A stretch of 64,000 nucleotides of DNA from NCBI GenBank assembly GCA_023417655.1, contig JAEZFD010000004.1, positions 1 to 64,000 of the forward strand, read 5' to 3'. This document shows, piece by piece, positions 15,950 through 24,440 of this stretch (position 1 is the first letter of the stretch; each line of letters begins with the position of its first letter). A program made the position numbers and the translations under genes. Below the pieces are notes generated by a model. It did no database searches. It had not been told where the DNA came from and saw only the letters and a program-made list of their open reading frames with translations. The DNA is from Planctomycetota bacterium. Lineage in GTDB: Bacteria > Planctomycetota > Planctomycetia > Planctomycetales > Planctomycetaceae.

Positions 15950-17578
15950 ATGAGAGACTCAGTTCCGTGTGGCAAGAACGGGCGAATCAAAATGCCAAAT
16001 GGTCGAGAGCAAACTATGCGCCCGTTCATTCACCAGACACTCCATCAACTTCGACCTGAACAATTACCTCGAAGCGGAGCAGTCATTCTGCTCTTCGCGA
16101 TCGTTTTGCCGATCGCACTCACGGTTGTTGGTCTGGTGATCGATGGCGGTCTGATGATGGCCGAGCATCGCCGCCTCCAGTACGTCGCCGATGCCGCAGC
16201 GACCACCGCTGCGAGTGAGATCAATCGAAGAAGCACCAGTGCCGTCGCAACGACTGCTGCGGTCGATTGTGTCCGCGTCCAGAATCTGCTGAATGATGCC
16301 AGCGTCACCGTCGAAATCCCGCCGGCCTCCGGTCAGTTCATGGGACGGAGCGGCTATGTTGCGGTCAATGTGGAACGAAATTACCGCACCAGCTTCATTC
16401 GCATCATCAGCGGAGCGGGATCGCGGCCGGTGCGGATTCGTTCTGTGGCAGGAACCGAAAATGCGACACAAGGGGTCGCTTTGGCCCTGCTCGATCCTCA
16501 GCCGACGCCGATCACCGTCACTGGACTTCCGCTGGGACTGGGAACTCTCGCTCTGCCACAACTGCAGGTTGGCGCACTCGAATTACTCGGGCTGGGAAGG
16601 ATGAAGGTCAACGGCGCAGTGGTCGTGAATGCGAACTGGGGACGTGTTGACGAATCAAACAAACCGACAGGTCACTCGAACTTGCCGCCGTATGGCATCT
16701 CCTGCACGCCGATCCTCCCGCTGACCAAACTGGCGGCGACTGATATCCGTGTTTCCGGGGGCGTCGATCAGCCCGGCAACTATGGACACTCCACCGCTGG
16801 GAAGCCTTCTCCACTCGTGGCGAATCGGATGCCGATGGTCGATCCGTTCAAAGACCTGCCAGTCCCGACGGTCAATTCCGACTCAAAGAACGTCTATTCC
16901 AACGTCCGCGGCGGCCGGACGATTGTCGCACTACCGGCGGTGGCACCGATCGTCAACAACCTCCTTCCCATCGTTCAGCTTCCGCCAATTCTCGATATGA
17001 CGGTCGTGCTTGAGCCCGGCATCTATGACTGGATTGAAGTCGTCTCTGGACCGGTTCGTTTCCAACCCGGCGTCTATATCATTCGCGGGAAGAACCCATT
17101 GACCGGGATCCCGTTGAGCATCATTGGCGGACAGATTACTGCGGAAGGGGTATTGTTTTACATCACCGAGTCCGCGAGCTATTCCTCGTCGTCAGGCGGG
17201 TCCGACGCATCTGAGGGAGAAACAACTCCGCCCCCTTTGAATCAGACAACTCTTTTGCCAAGTGCAGTCGTCAACCTGGCACTTCTGGGAAGCAAGTACT
17301 CCGGCCTGAATGATCCGAGCAGCCCGTTCCATGGAATGCTGTTCTATCAGCAACGCCATTCCCGAAAACCAATGATTTTCGTAGCCGAACAACTGCTTGG
17401 CGGAGTCAGTCTCACAGGGACAATCTATGCCAAATGGGGACAAGTCATCTTCGCCGCCAACGGAACATACGACCTGAAAATCGCCGCCGGAACGGCCCGA
17501 TTTGTGAACGTCCTCGAACTGAATCTGTCTCCCACATCACTCTTTCCTCCAGCCAGAGATGTCTTCCTCGTTCAGTAA
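15950..17578 (+). CDS. TadG-like pilus-associated protein
   Basis: 542 residues from ATG 15950; starts at ATG 15992 or 16016 are equally possible. The N-terminus carries RSGAVILLFAIVLPIALTVVGLVIDGG, the Tad/TadE-like hydrophobic helix, followed by AEHRRLQYVADAAATTAASE, the hallmark of TadG-type proteins. The long C-terminal part (about residues 190-540) is beta-rich, exported, and unlike the VWA domain of classical TadG, so this is a lineage-specific variant. It is likely anchored in the inner membrane with the large domain outside the cytoplasm, acting in pilus biogenesis or adhesion. Last gene of the Tad block before the accessory island. Confidence 0.75.
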   Translation: MRDSVPCGKNGRIKMPNGREQTMRPFIHQTLHQLRPEQLPRSGAVILLFAIVLPIALTVVGLVIDGGLMMAEHRRLQYVADAAATTAASEINRRSTSAVATTAAVDCVRVQNLLNDASVTVEIPPASGQFMGRSGYVAVNVERNYRTSFIRIISGAGSRPVRIRSVAGTENATQGVALALLDPQPTPITVTGLPLGLGTLALPQLQVGALELLGLGRMKVNGAVVVNANWGRVDESNKPTGHSNLPPYGISCTPILPLTKLAATDIRVSGGVDQPGNYGHSTAGKPSPLVANRMPMVDPFKDLPVPTVNSDSKNVYSNVRGGRTIVALPAVAPIVNNLLPIVQLPPILDMTVVLEPGIYDWIEVVSGPVRFQPGVYIIRGKNPLTGIPLSIIGGQITAEGVLFYITESASYSSSSGGSDASEGETTPPPLNQTTLLPSAVVNLALLGSKYSGLNDPSSPFHGMLFYQQRHSRKPMIFVAEQLLGGVSLTGTIYAKWGQVIFAANGTYDLKIAAGTARFVNVLELNLSPTSLFPPARDVFLVQ

Positions 17579-17659
17579 TGGGGGACCTGCAATGAGTCCG
17601 AAGGGAAAGTGATTCGAGATTTCATTGACCGAATCGAAACTGCGGCCGAGTCGGCCACC

Positions 17660-17929
17660 TGAAGTGGACCCCGGGATTCGGACCATGAAACGGGGTTTCT
17701 GAGATGGTCAGGTGAGTGGTCTGTTTTGGCGGGAGGTGAAGGCTTGCCAGGGGGTGAGATTGTTCAAACCCTGGTGAGGTCGCATGTGGCGGTAGTAGTC
17801 AAAATAGGCCTTCAGTCCTTCATAACAATCGGTTCCGCTTTCGTAGGCCTTGAGGTAGATATTCTCGTATTTCACCGTTCGCCACAGGCGTTCGATCATC
17901 ACGTTGTCGAGTGCTCGGCCTTTCCTGTG
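17660..17929 (-). mobile_element. Truncated IS3-family insertion sequence (transposase C-terminal end)
   Basis: On the minus strand, codons from about 17929 to 17708 read KGRALDNVMIERLWRTVKYENIY..., ending in YFDYYRHMRPHQGLNNLTPWQAF. This is the C-terminal end of an IS3-type OrfB transposase and includes the catalytic Glu of the DDE triad (MIERLW). The two Asp residues and the upstream OrfA are missing, so it cannot transpose. A segment near 17660 (TGAAGTGGACCCC) resembles an IS3-family terminal repeat and may mark its right end. Homology stops abruptly near 17929, where a plus-strand phage-type frame takes over. Confidence 0.8.
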
Positions 17930-18211
17930 GAGCCGACGCCACAGGTCCCGAAGCTGCCACCCGAGCGGACAATGCGAGCTACGAAGCCGCGAGTACCGCA
18001 GCCCCTGGTTGAGTGGAAACTCGATGATCAGGTCTCACAGGCCCTCGCCCGGATCGGCGTGACCGAAGAGCGTGTCACAGCCTGGATCGGCGCCCCTTGC
18101 GGCTGTGCAATGCGAAGAGAGAAACTGAACAAGCTCAGCAAGTGGGCTCAGTCGGCGGTGAAGTCAGAGGCAGAGAAGGCGGCGGCAAAGCTGGCGAAAT
18201 TGCTACGTTGA
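17930..18211 (+). pseudogene. C-terminal remnant of a phage-type CGC protein
   Basis: A plus-strand frame stays open through the antisense of the IS fragment, but only the part after about 17930 looks like protein: ALARIGVTEERVTAWIGAPCGCAMRREKLNKLSKWAQ, seen as a helix, a GAPCGC turn and a basic helix, then a Lys/Ala-rich tail ending KLLR. Short proteins with this CGC...R-K-LN layout are common in phage and prophage gene sets. The 5' end was probably lost when the IS element inserted. Any longer translation starting at 17726 would be a chimera with antisense IS sequence and is unlikely to be functional. Confidence 0.5.
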
Positions 18212-18813
18212 ACGACTGCAAGCGGTTAGAGAATCTTGAATAAACCATTTGCGTTCTATTCAGGCGTACACCACATTTGACGCATCAGGAACGTGCAGGA
18301 AGGTTCTCTCCAGCATCGGGCACGGACTTCATGATCACTGACGATCATCTTCATTTTGCGATCGATCCGCGATTCTGCCGAGCTTTGGCAGATCTGCGTG
18401 AGCACGTTGCAATGTTCTTCGCTGTCGCAGTCAGTCGCTGATTTTATTTCCCGCCGGCATTCTACTGTTGGTGGTGCGTCCGCGATCTCTCCGGACTGCT
18501 GATTACCCGCGACTGATTCACCAGTCACTTTTCTGGCTCCCGTTGCGCGCGTCGTGCTCCGGGCTGACTATCCATCATCTCATCCGGCCACAACGTCGGA
18601 CTGCGAAAGGCACCGTCGAACTTCATCCGGACATGCCTTCAAGATACTCGCCGTCGGGGACCCCGCCAGTTCCCAGTAGAAATCTGAATGGCCGGAACAT
18701 GTCTATAGAAAATGGGACACTTTCCTATGATTTTCTGAACGGCCGTGTTGAATTCAGCCGGTTCTCTCTGGCACGATGAGGACGCAGACTTCGCAATCTC
18801 CAAGGGCCATAAA
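18212..18813. other. Gap without supported genes in the accessory island
   Basis: About 600 bases. Short open frames occur on both strands but none has convincing coding character or a ribosome site. Possibly decayed element DNA following the phage-gene remnant. Confidence 0.5.
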
Positions 18814-19191
18814 ATGTCGATTCTTGAAGTGATCTTTGAAATCTTGACGAGCCCTTGGTTTTGGGGCGTGTTCATCATCATCGGTGGCTTTCGCTTTATC
18901 GGCGGGCTTTCGACCTCGATGCAATCGCACGCGGCAGAGAAAGCCCCACCTGGTGAAGTGATCTGTCCTGGATGCGGAAAGATCGCGTATGAGCAAATTC
19001 GGCGGCTGGGCCAGCAGATGACGTGCCCGCATTGCACCAGTCAATTTGCTTCGAGCCCACTGAAGGAAGACCTTCGAAGCGCCGAACATGTGGCTCAGAC
19101 GACTTCTGTGTTCGTCATCATCATGATCGGGCTGGGGCTGGCGTTGTACTACTTTTCGGTGGTGGCGGTGAATGAGATGGATCGTCTGTGA
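18814..19191 (+). CDS. Small membrane protein with a zinc ribbon
   Basis: 125 residues from ATG 18814, with AAGGG about 10 bases upstream; an earlier start at 18745 adds unlikely sequence. One membrane helix lies at the N-terminus (WFWGVFIIIGGFRFIGGL) and one at the C-terminus (TSVFVIIMIGLGLALYYFSVV). Between them is a CPGCGK...CPHC zinc-ribbon (about residues 50-72). This hairpin topology puts the ribbon on one face of the membrane. The family was not recognised beyond this layout. It could be a resident chromosomal gene or island cargo. Confidence 0.6.
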   Translation: MSILEVIFEILTSPWFWGVFIIIGGFRFIGGLSTSMQSHAAEKAPPGEVICPGCGKIAYEQIRRLGQQMTCPHCTSQFASSPLKEDLRSAEHVAQTTSVFVIIMIGLGLALYYFSVVAVNEMDRL

Positions 19192-19356
19192 TCAAACGAA
19201 GGACAAGCCTGATACCTTCGAATGGATCTTCAGAAAACCTTCAAAAAAGTTTTGATCCCAATGAGTGAACGAACCGTTATAGACATTGAGTAACGGCGAG
19301 TTGCTCACGGCGGGTTCGGGCCGATCGGACAGGCAGGGTTCATGCCGAATGAACTG

Positions 19357-19396
19357 GGACGCGTGCGGAGACTGGCTCTCTGCACGCGTCCTTTTC
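19357..19396 (+). terminator. Strong intrinsic terminator upstream of the integrase operon
   Basis: GGACGCGTGC (19357-19366) pairs perfectly with GCACGCGTCC (19382-19391) and is followed by TTTTCGTTTT. It lies 165 bases past the zinc-ribbon gene and just before the HTH gene, so it insulates the integrase unit. A tiny unit (ATG 19261, ten codons) and this hairpin might also be a small RNA gene. Confidence 0.75.
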
Positions 19397-19425
19397 GTTT
19401 TCACAGGTAACTTTCGGAGGATTAT

Positions 19426-19758
19426 GTGATTGATTTCGCTAGGAGGAGTCGGGAAGAAGTCGGCGGTTGTGGAAACCGCGACTCACGCATCAACTTCGAG
19501 AATCGCTCAGTCAAATCTCCGGATACCCCGGGGCCGTGCCTGTGCAGAGGGCAGCTCTGGACTCGAAAGCGGGTGATCGCCGCTCTTGGAGTGGGTGATG
19601 CCACGTTTTCTAGTTGGGTCGCTGCCGGCCTTCGTCGACTCGGACCAAACACCAAAGAGGACTACTTCCTCTCTGACCACATCATCGAATTCATGATTTC
19701 CGCACCGGAAAATCTCCCAAAATTCGAAGCCAAGTACAAAACCAAGAAGAGGAAGTGA
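19426..19758 (+). CDS. Excisionase-like helix-turn-helix protein
   Basis: 110 residues from GTG 19426, with a strong CGGAGGA ribosome site. Residues about 45-90 form a winged-HTH-like segment (WTRKRVIAALGVGDATFSSWVAAGL, then YFLSDHIIEFM), like small MerR/excisionase-type or DUF1580-type proteins. The N-terminal 40 residues are basic and of low complexity. It ends 3 bases before the integrase start, so the two are co-translated; this arrangement suits a recombination directionality factor. The exact family was not recognised. Confidence 0.65.
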   Translation: MIDFARRSREEVGGCGNRDSRINFENRSVKSPDTPGPCLCRGQLWTRKRVIAALGVGDATFSSWVAAGLRRLGPNTKEDYFLSDHIIEFMISAPENLPKFEAKYKTKKRK

Positions 19759-19761
19759 CGA

Positions 19762-20928
19762 GTGGAAGATTACCCGGTTCGTGTGAATGTCATGCAACGG
19801 TCGGGGCGAAAGTTCTTCGAATGTTGGTGGATTAACCCCGTCACTGGCCTAAAGAAAACGCGGTCAACAAAACAGACCCGACGCAGGGAGGCGGAGAGAT
19901 TTGCCGCGAAGCTGGAAGATGGATTGAACGCGGGTGAATTCGTTGTCCGCCAAATATCCTGGAGTGAGTTTCGCAACGAGTACGAGACGACAGTCTTTCC
20001 ATCACAGAAGCCGCGAACTCAGGAGACCACAAAGTCGACATTGAAAGCCTTGGAAGAACTCTGTCATCCGGCGCGTGCATCATCCATCGATGAGGAAATG
20101 ATTCGCCAGTTTACCAACGCCATTCGCGCCCGCGTGGGATCCGAGTTTTCCGTAGCCAGACATCTTCGTGAACTGAGAAAAGTGCTGCGATGGGGAGAGG
20201 AAGCGAAACTGTTGCGACGCTGTCCAAAGATTCGATTGCCGAAAGCCAAGGGGCGAAGGGGGCGAGGCATCACTCACGAGGAGTTTCAGCTCATGCTGGG
20301 GGCGGTGGACAAAGTGAGCTTGCTTCAAGCACACCAGGTCGCGGCCTATGCATTCTTCCTCAAGGGGCTTTACTGGGGAGGACTGCGACTGAGAGAGTCG
20401 CTGCTTCTGGACTGGAATGACGAAACTCATCTCTGCGTGGACATGGACCGTCGCCGGCCTATGTTTCGGATTCAGGCCACAAACGACAAAGCGGGAAAGT
20501 ACCGAATCTTTCCCATGGCACCTGAATTCGCGGAACTCCTGATGAATGTGCCGCCCGAACAACGAGTCGGACGAGTTTTTAAGCTGCCATCCTCTCTAAA
20601 GGTCGGTTTTCATCAGAGCGATCGGGCAAAACGGGTCATCTCCTCTATCGGGGAAGCTGCCAAAGTCAAAGTCGGCGGAAGTGACGTTAACCCGAAATTT
20701 GCATCAGCCCATGACCTGAGGCGGGCGTTCGGAGTGAGATGGTCCCGCCGTGTGTTGCCGCCGGTTCTGATGGAGTTGATGCGACATGCTGACATCCACA
20801 CCACAATGCAGTTCTATGTTGGTCAGAATGCTGATCGATGTGCAGACGACGCATGGGACGCTTACGAGCGTGCGGGCCGTGAACAACCGACTCCGGAAAT
20901 GCGGACAGGCCAATTCCCTCATCTGTGA
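19762..20928 (+). CDS. Complete tyrosine integrase of the second island
   Basis: 388 residues from GTG 19762. It has an N-terminal AP2/arm-like DNA-binding part (ECWWINPVTGLKKTRSTK), a core-binding SAM-like region (about 65-150) and a full catalytic domain: R209 in GGLRLRES, Lys around 246, H317-x-x-R320 in SAHDLRRAFG, H342 in MRHADIHTT and the nucleophile Y352 in QFYVGQ. All catalytic residues are present, so the enzyme looks active. It faces the cargo genes, with a tRNA 3'-end fragment at the far side, which suits an element integrated at a tRNA gene. Confidence 0.9.
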   Translation: MEDYPVRVNVMQRSGRKFFECWWINPVTGLKKTRSTKQTRRREAERFAAKLEDGLNAGEFVVRQISWSEFRNEYETTVFPSQKPRTQETTKSTLKALEELCHPARASSIDEEMIRQFTNAIRARVGSEFSVARHLRELRKVLRWGEEAKLLRRCPKIRLPKAKGRRGRGITHEEFQLMLGAVDKVSLLQAHQVAAYAFFLKGLYWGGLRLRESLLLDWNDETHLCVDMDRRRPMFRIQATNDKAGKYRIFPMAPEFAELLMNVPPEQRVGRVFKLPSSLKVGFHQSDRAKRVISSIGEAAKVKVGGSDVNPKFASAHDLRRAFGVRWSRRVLPPVLMELMRHADIHTTMQFYVGQNADRCADDAWDAYERAGREQPTPEMRTGQFPHL

Positions 20929-21119
20929 GGTAACTGGATTGAACACTCTGGCGGAGCATTTGAAAGCGGATGAGTGCCCTTGGACTCAAACCGACTTCGA
21001 GGAAGGGGTTGATTCACTCGCGACTTCAGCGGGAGTCGTTGTGAATAATTGATCCCTCGCTTGCCGGCAGACGTTATTCCGGAAAAGAAACCCCAGACGC
21101 ATTCTGCTGAAAGAAAATA

Positions 21120-21362
21120 ATGACAGAATCCAATAGACCTACACTGAAACCTCTTCGAAACGGTGACGGAACGGCCGGCATCGGCCGCACCTTCACCATG
21201 CCGCGGCATGGCGAGGCGATCAGAGTCAATTTGAAGTCGAAGCCTGAGAATCCGTTCCGCCTGGTGATTCACGATCCACGAGGGTTGATCAGTGAAATCG
21301 AGTTCACTCGCGATGGAAAGCGGCAGGTGGTCAGCCTGGATCGAGTGGTCCCCAGTTCATGA
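21120..21362 (+). CDS. Small hypothetical protein in the integrase island
   Basis: 80 residues from ATG 21120, with GAAAGA upstream. Predicted as mostly beta strands (FRLVIHDPRGLISEIEFTRDG, then KRQVVSLDRVVPSS), no cysteines, no membrane segment. It is the first gene after the integrase and lies 160 bases before the CoiA-like gene. The family was not recognised; small size and open context make it a moderately likely gene. Confidence 0.45.
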   Translation: MTESNRPTLKPLRNGDGTAGIGRTFTMPRHGEAIRVNLKSKPENPFRLVIHDPRGLISEIEFTRDGKRQVVSLDRVVPSS

Positions 21363-21523
21363 GTCGCGGTCAACAGACAGAACCTGTTACCCTCGAATTC
21401 CTTCGGGCCATGCCGATTCACTATCGACATTTCTCTTCTTCCGCAAACGGACACTCCGATGACTCGCTTCATCCTGGATTTGCCATTTCCAGGGATACGT
21501 CGCAAAAACTAAGGATCAATTGA

Positions 21524-22363
21524 ATGCAATATGCATTGGTCGATGGTGAGAGAGTCGAGCCCTTTTCGGGTGGAAAGGGGACATGTCTCATGTGTGGTGC
21601 TAAGGCGACTGCAAAGTGTGGCCCGCGTGTGACCCATCACTGGGCTCACAATCGACTGAAGGACTGCGATCCTTGGTGGGAAACAGAAACTCAATGGCAC
21701 CGCGACTGGAAGAACCTCTTTGCACCAGAATGCAGAGAAGCGTTGCACGTCGCGAGCGATGGTGAAATACACCGCGCAGATGTCAAAACGCCTACCGGGA
21801 TCATCATCGAATTTCAGCATTCCGCCATGTCCGATGCGGAGCGTATCTCCAGAGAAGAGTTCTACAAGAATCTGGTTTGGGTGTTGGATGGGGTAGCCTT
21901 TCGACAGAATTTCCACATCTACCATTGCCTTCCCGACCCAAGTGCAGAAGTGGCAAAGGACGTCGTCTGGGCGAAATCCAGAAGGGATAAGCTGGGGGCG
22001 AATCACGGTCTGTTTTTCCGCCTCTCCGAGGCGCGAAAGGAAAAGCCGGAGGTCACGAAAGCCGAAGTTCAATCAGGCTGGATTCATACGATTGACGAGA
22101 TTCAGGAAGAAATCACCAGAACCTACCGCGGCCACCACCAGTTCGACTGGGTTCGACCACGAAAAACTTGGCTGGAAGCAAGTTGCCCCGTTTACATCGA
22201 CTTCGGGGAGGAGTTGCTAGTCAAGCTCGAGACATATGACGATTCGGGTCTGAAGTGCATCCGATACATTTCGAAAGGGAAGTTTGTTCATGATGCCGCG
22301 ACAGAGACGAGCGCAAACGAAATCGGGACCCGATTCTACCCAATCGCTGAGGTTCCGATGTGA
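21524..22363 (+). CDS. CoiA-like nuclease-domain protein
   Basis: 279 residues from ATG 21524 (AAGGA upstream). Features: a Cys pair CLMCG (about 21-24), an HHWAH motif (38-42), a tryptophan-rich DCDPWWETETQWHRDWK segment (48-63), and the nuclease-like pattern HRADVKT...IIIEFQHS (D86, E96-x-Q98), then SREEFYKNLVWVLDG. This is the competence protein CoiA family pattern, a PD-(D/E)XK-type fold with ExQ in place of ExK. The C-terminal 130 residues are not part of that core. In free-standing islands such proteins have been suggested to act on foreign or incoming DNA; their biochemical role is poorly known. It is followed by two more island genes in the same direction. Confidence 0.75.
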   Translation: MQYALVDGERVEPFSGGKGTCLMCGAKATAKCGPRVTHHWAHNRLKDCDPWWETETQWHRDWKNLFAPECREALHVASDGEIHRADVKTPTGIIIEFQHSAMSDAERISREEFYKNLVWVLDGVAFRQNFHIYHCLPDPSAEVAKDVVWAKSRRDKLGANHGLFFRLSEARKEKPEVTKAEVQSGWIHTIDEIQEEITRTYRGHHQFDWVRPRKTWLEASCPVYIDFGEELLVKLETYDDSGLKCIRYISKGKFVHDAATETSANEIGTRFYPIAEVPM

Positions 22364-22436
22364 CTTCTGGCAGTCGAGCATTTCACGACCTTTCGCAGTC
22401 CCCGACAGCAATCAAAAATTCACGGGTTAACTACCT

Positions 22437-23084
22437 ATGCCACCGACAGAATCAGAGCGACTTTGGCCAATGCAGGGCGACAGATTCTTCCAGAAGGGAG
22501 AAGGGGAAAATTCGTTTCACCTTCCATCAATTAGTCCGCACTTTCCGCAGCATGCCAAGACATTCATGCGGGCTGCAGACAGGATTGTCGACGCCCATTT
22601 CTCTGAATCGAACAGAATGGGACATGAGGATCATCTGCTTTTTCCAGTCGTATACCTTTATCGGCATTCCTTAGAGCTCGCTATGAAAGGCACAATTCAG
22701 GGGGCCCTGGAGGCGCGTCTGTTTTGCCCCGCAACGGCCCAGAAGCTGACTGGTCGCCCTCCCCGAAGAGGAAGAGCACTTCTTTCGTCGCATGAGTTGA
22801 TTCCCTTGTGGGAAGCCATCCGAGAAGTGGTCGAAAAAGTTGATGATGGGAATTTGAAAGCGCCCGCAGAAGCATTCGGATCAATGATCTCGGAACTCGA
22901 TGGCCTCGATAAAGACGGTCAGACTTTGAGGTACGATCGAGATAGATCCGGAAAATTGAATCATGACAAATTTGATGTCGTTCCTGATTCCATAGATGTG
23001 ATTAACCTACGAGTTCGCACCCTCCAGATGCACAATTTTCTGGGGGGAATCGATTGGGGTATTGGACGGGGCACCGAGTTCTAA
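22437..23084 (+). CDS. Hypothetical helical protein with possible HEPN features
   Basis: 215 residues from ATG 22437, 73 bases after the CoiA-like gene. A central helical region contains FPVVYLYRHSLELAMKG (about 69-85), similar in shape to helical HEPN-type domains, and a later stretch RSGKLNH (R170 to H176) fits the R-X(4-6)-H motif of HEPN ribonucleases. Both features could be coincidental, and the gene may be an uncharacterised helical protein instead. Its place between two nuclease-like genes makes an effector or toxin role worth testing. No signal peptide or membrane segment. Confidence 0.5.
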   Translation: MPPTESERLWPMQGDRFFQKGEGENSFHLPSISPHFPQHAKTFMRAADRIVDAHFSESNRMGHEDHLLFPVVYLYRHSLELAMKGTIQGALEARLFCPATAQKLTGRPPRRGRALLSSHELIPLWEAIREVVEKVDDGNLKAPAEAFGSMISELDGLDKDGQTLRYDRDRSGKLNHDKFDVVPDSIDVINLRVRTLQMHNFLGGIDWGIGRGTEF

Positions 23085-23144
23085 AATGCAACCTGACGAG
23101 ATGGTGCTCAAGTATCCAGCGGAGCATCCAAGGGGAACTGCCAT

Positions 23145-23924
23145 ATGTCTGGCGATCATTATGAGGAAGTCATCAAGAATCTGATTGATTCCGGATTTTC
23201 CGCAGAGATGAAAGCGCTCAGCGAATGCCTAGGGCGTCAGTGGACCGCCACTGGTGGCGCATCCTACTTTGATCTCGATGAGCGCAAGTCTCGCGAATTT
23301 GATCTAGATGCTTTCTGTGTGATTCAGCCAATCGCACTTTCGGCAATCTCCGTTCTGAGTGTAATCGGCGAAGTAAAAAGATCGACAGGCAGACCGTGGG
23401 TCATTTTTCGTGATCCAGAGGGGCCCATTCCAGTCAGCCATACTGTTGGTCAATTAGTAGTTCTCTCTAAGGAAGTGGAGGACTTGGGACGGGTCAGGGA
23501 GTTTATCCATGTCAAGGCGCAGTTGTCTCATAAGATGAAATGGAGCGGGTACGCCGTGCATGAAGCTCATAAGAGTCCAGGTCAACCGTCCCAGTGGTAC
23601 AAAGCCTTTGTGACAGTCTGTAAAGCTGCGGCTTCTAAGACTTCCTGGGCAAATCAAATTGTGCAGAACAATCCGCGAGCGGTCGTTCATGTGCGGCGTG
23701 TTGTGATTCTTGACGGTCCACTCTTGACTGCAACCCTGAAAGAGGACGGTACGATTCATATCAGCGAGGAGAATATGGCACCGGTTCGCTTTTCCATGAA
23801 TACAACTGGTGATTGGGAAAAGCCGCTGGCCGTTGATGTGGTCCGACTCTCTGCCTTTGGCAGCTACCTCGATTTCTGCACCGAAGTGGCATGTCAGTTC
23901 ACCGAAATCATTGCTCCAAGCTGA
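23145..23924 (+). CDS. PD-(D/E)XK-like nuclease candidate
   Basis: 259 residues from ATG 23145, with AAGGGG upstream. The N-terminal part reads ERKSREFDLDAF (about 46-57; D53 and D55) then, after a hydrophobic strand, IGEVKRSTGRPWVIF (about 74-88; E76-V-K78). This D...ExK layout, with the downstream PWVxF strand, is typical of restriction-endonuclease-like folds. The remaining 170 residues are mixed alpha/beta without a recognised family. It is the last cargo gene of the island before the tRNA fragment. A DNA-cutting role is inferred from motifs only. Confidence 0.6.
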   Translation: MSGDHYEEVIKNLIDSGFSAEMKALSECLGRQWTATGGASYFDLDERKSREFDLDAFCVIQPIALSAISVLSVIGEVKRSTGRPWVIFRDPEGPIPVSHTVGQLVVLSKEVEDLGRVREFIHVKAQLSHKMKWSGYAVHEAHKSPGQPSQWYKAFVTVCKAAASKTSWANQIVQNNPRAVVHVRRVVILDGPLLTATLKEDGTIHISEENMAPVRFSMNTTGDWEKPLAVDVVRLSAFGSYLDFCTEVACQFTEIIAPS

Positions 23925-24440
23925 CGATTCTCAAGAGGATGATCGTCAACGTCCTGCTGGCCAGGATCCGTGACGAGGTTGGACCAAATGGCAAGATTCT
24001 CCGTCTCATCTGTTTCGAGACAGGAACTGGAAGAAGTTGCAGTCATTCGTCGTTCGCTGGGGCGGGAGGGGTGTATATGTTTGCGGAAAATCCGCACTTG
24101 GTGTTTGGGATGGTCTCCTGCTTCGGGCTTTAGACGATGAACGCATCTCGGATGCCTATCAACTTTCTCCATTCGCCCCCGCAACCTCGACACCTTCATC
24201 TGCGGACATTTCGTTTGCTTCCGTCAGAAATGGAATGCGCCCCGTTGTCTACAGGCTTCATCCGATCAACTTTTTTGACCCCCGAAATGACACTCTTGCC
24301 CGGAGTGATGTCAAAACTGGTGGGAAATTGTGGAAAGTTCACTTTTGCTCACTACAATCGCAAACTCCAGTTCCAACAAAGGTTTTGATACGCGCGAGTG
24401 GGCGACGTGAAGTCGTCGGATTGGTTTTGGTACTGTTCGT
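23925..24440. other. Gene-poor right end of the integrase island
   Basis: About 515 bases between the nuclease candidate and the tRNA fragment. An open frame crosses it (24037-24465) and reads into the tRNA fragment, but shows no coding character, so I regard it as chance. A hairpin CGAC-GTGAA-GTCG occurs around 24403-24415. Confidence 0.5.

Noticed and set aside
17726..17929. Plus-strand open frame through the antisense of the IS3 fragment
   Set aside because: It is the antisense of transposase codons; only the part after about 17930 looks like protein.
18256..18528. Minus-strand 90-codon open frame in the gap
   Set aside because: No ribosome site, no recognisable motif, and unusual composition; likely chance.
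19230..19350. Possible tRNA or second att copy near the integrase (gggttcggg segment)
   Set aside because: No T-arm with TTCGAAT or pairing acceptor was found, and the sequence does not match the fragment at 24441-24465.
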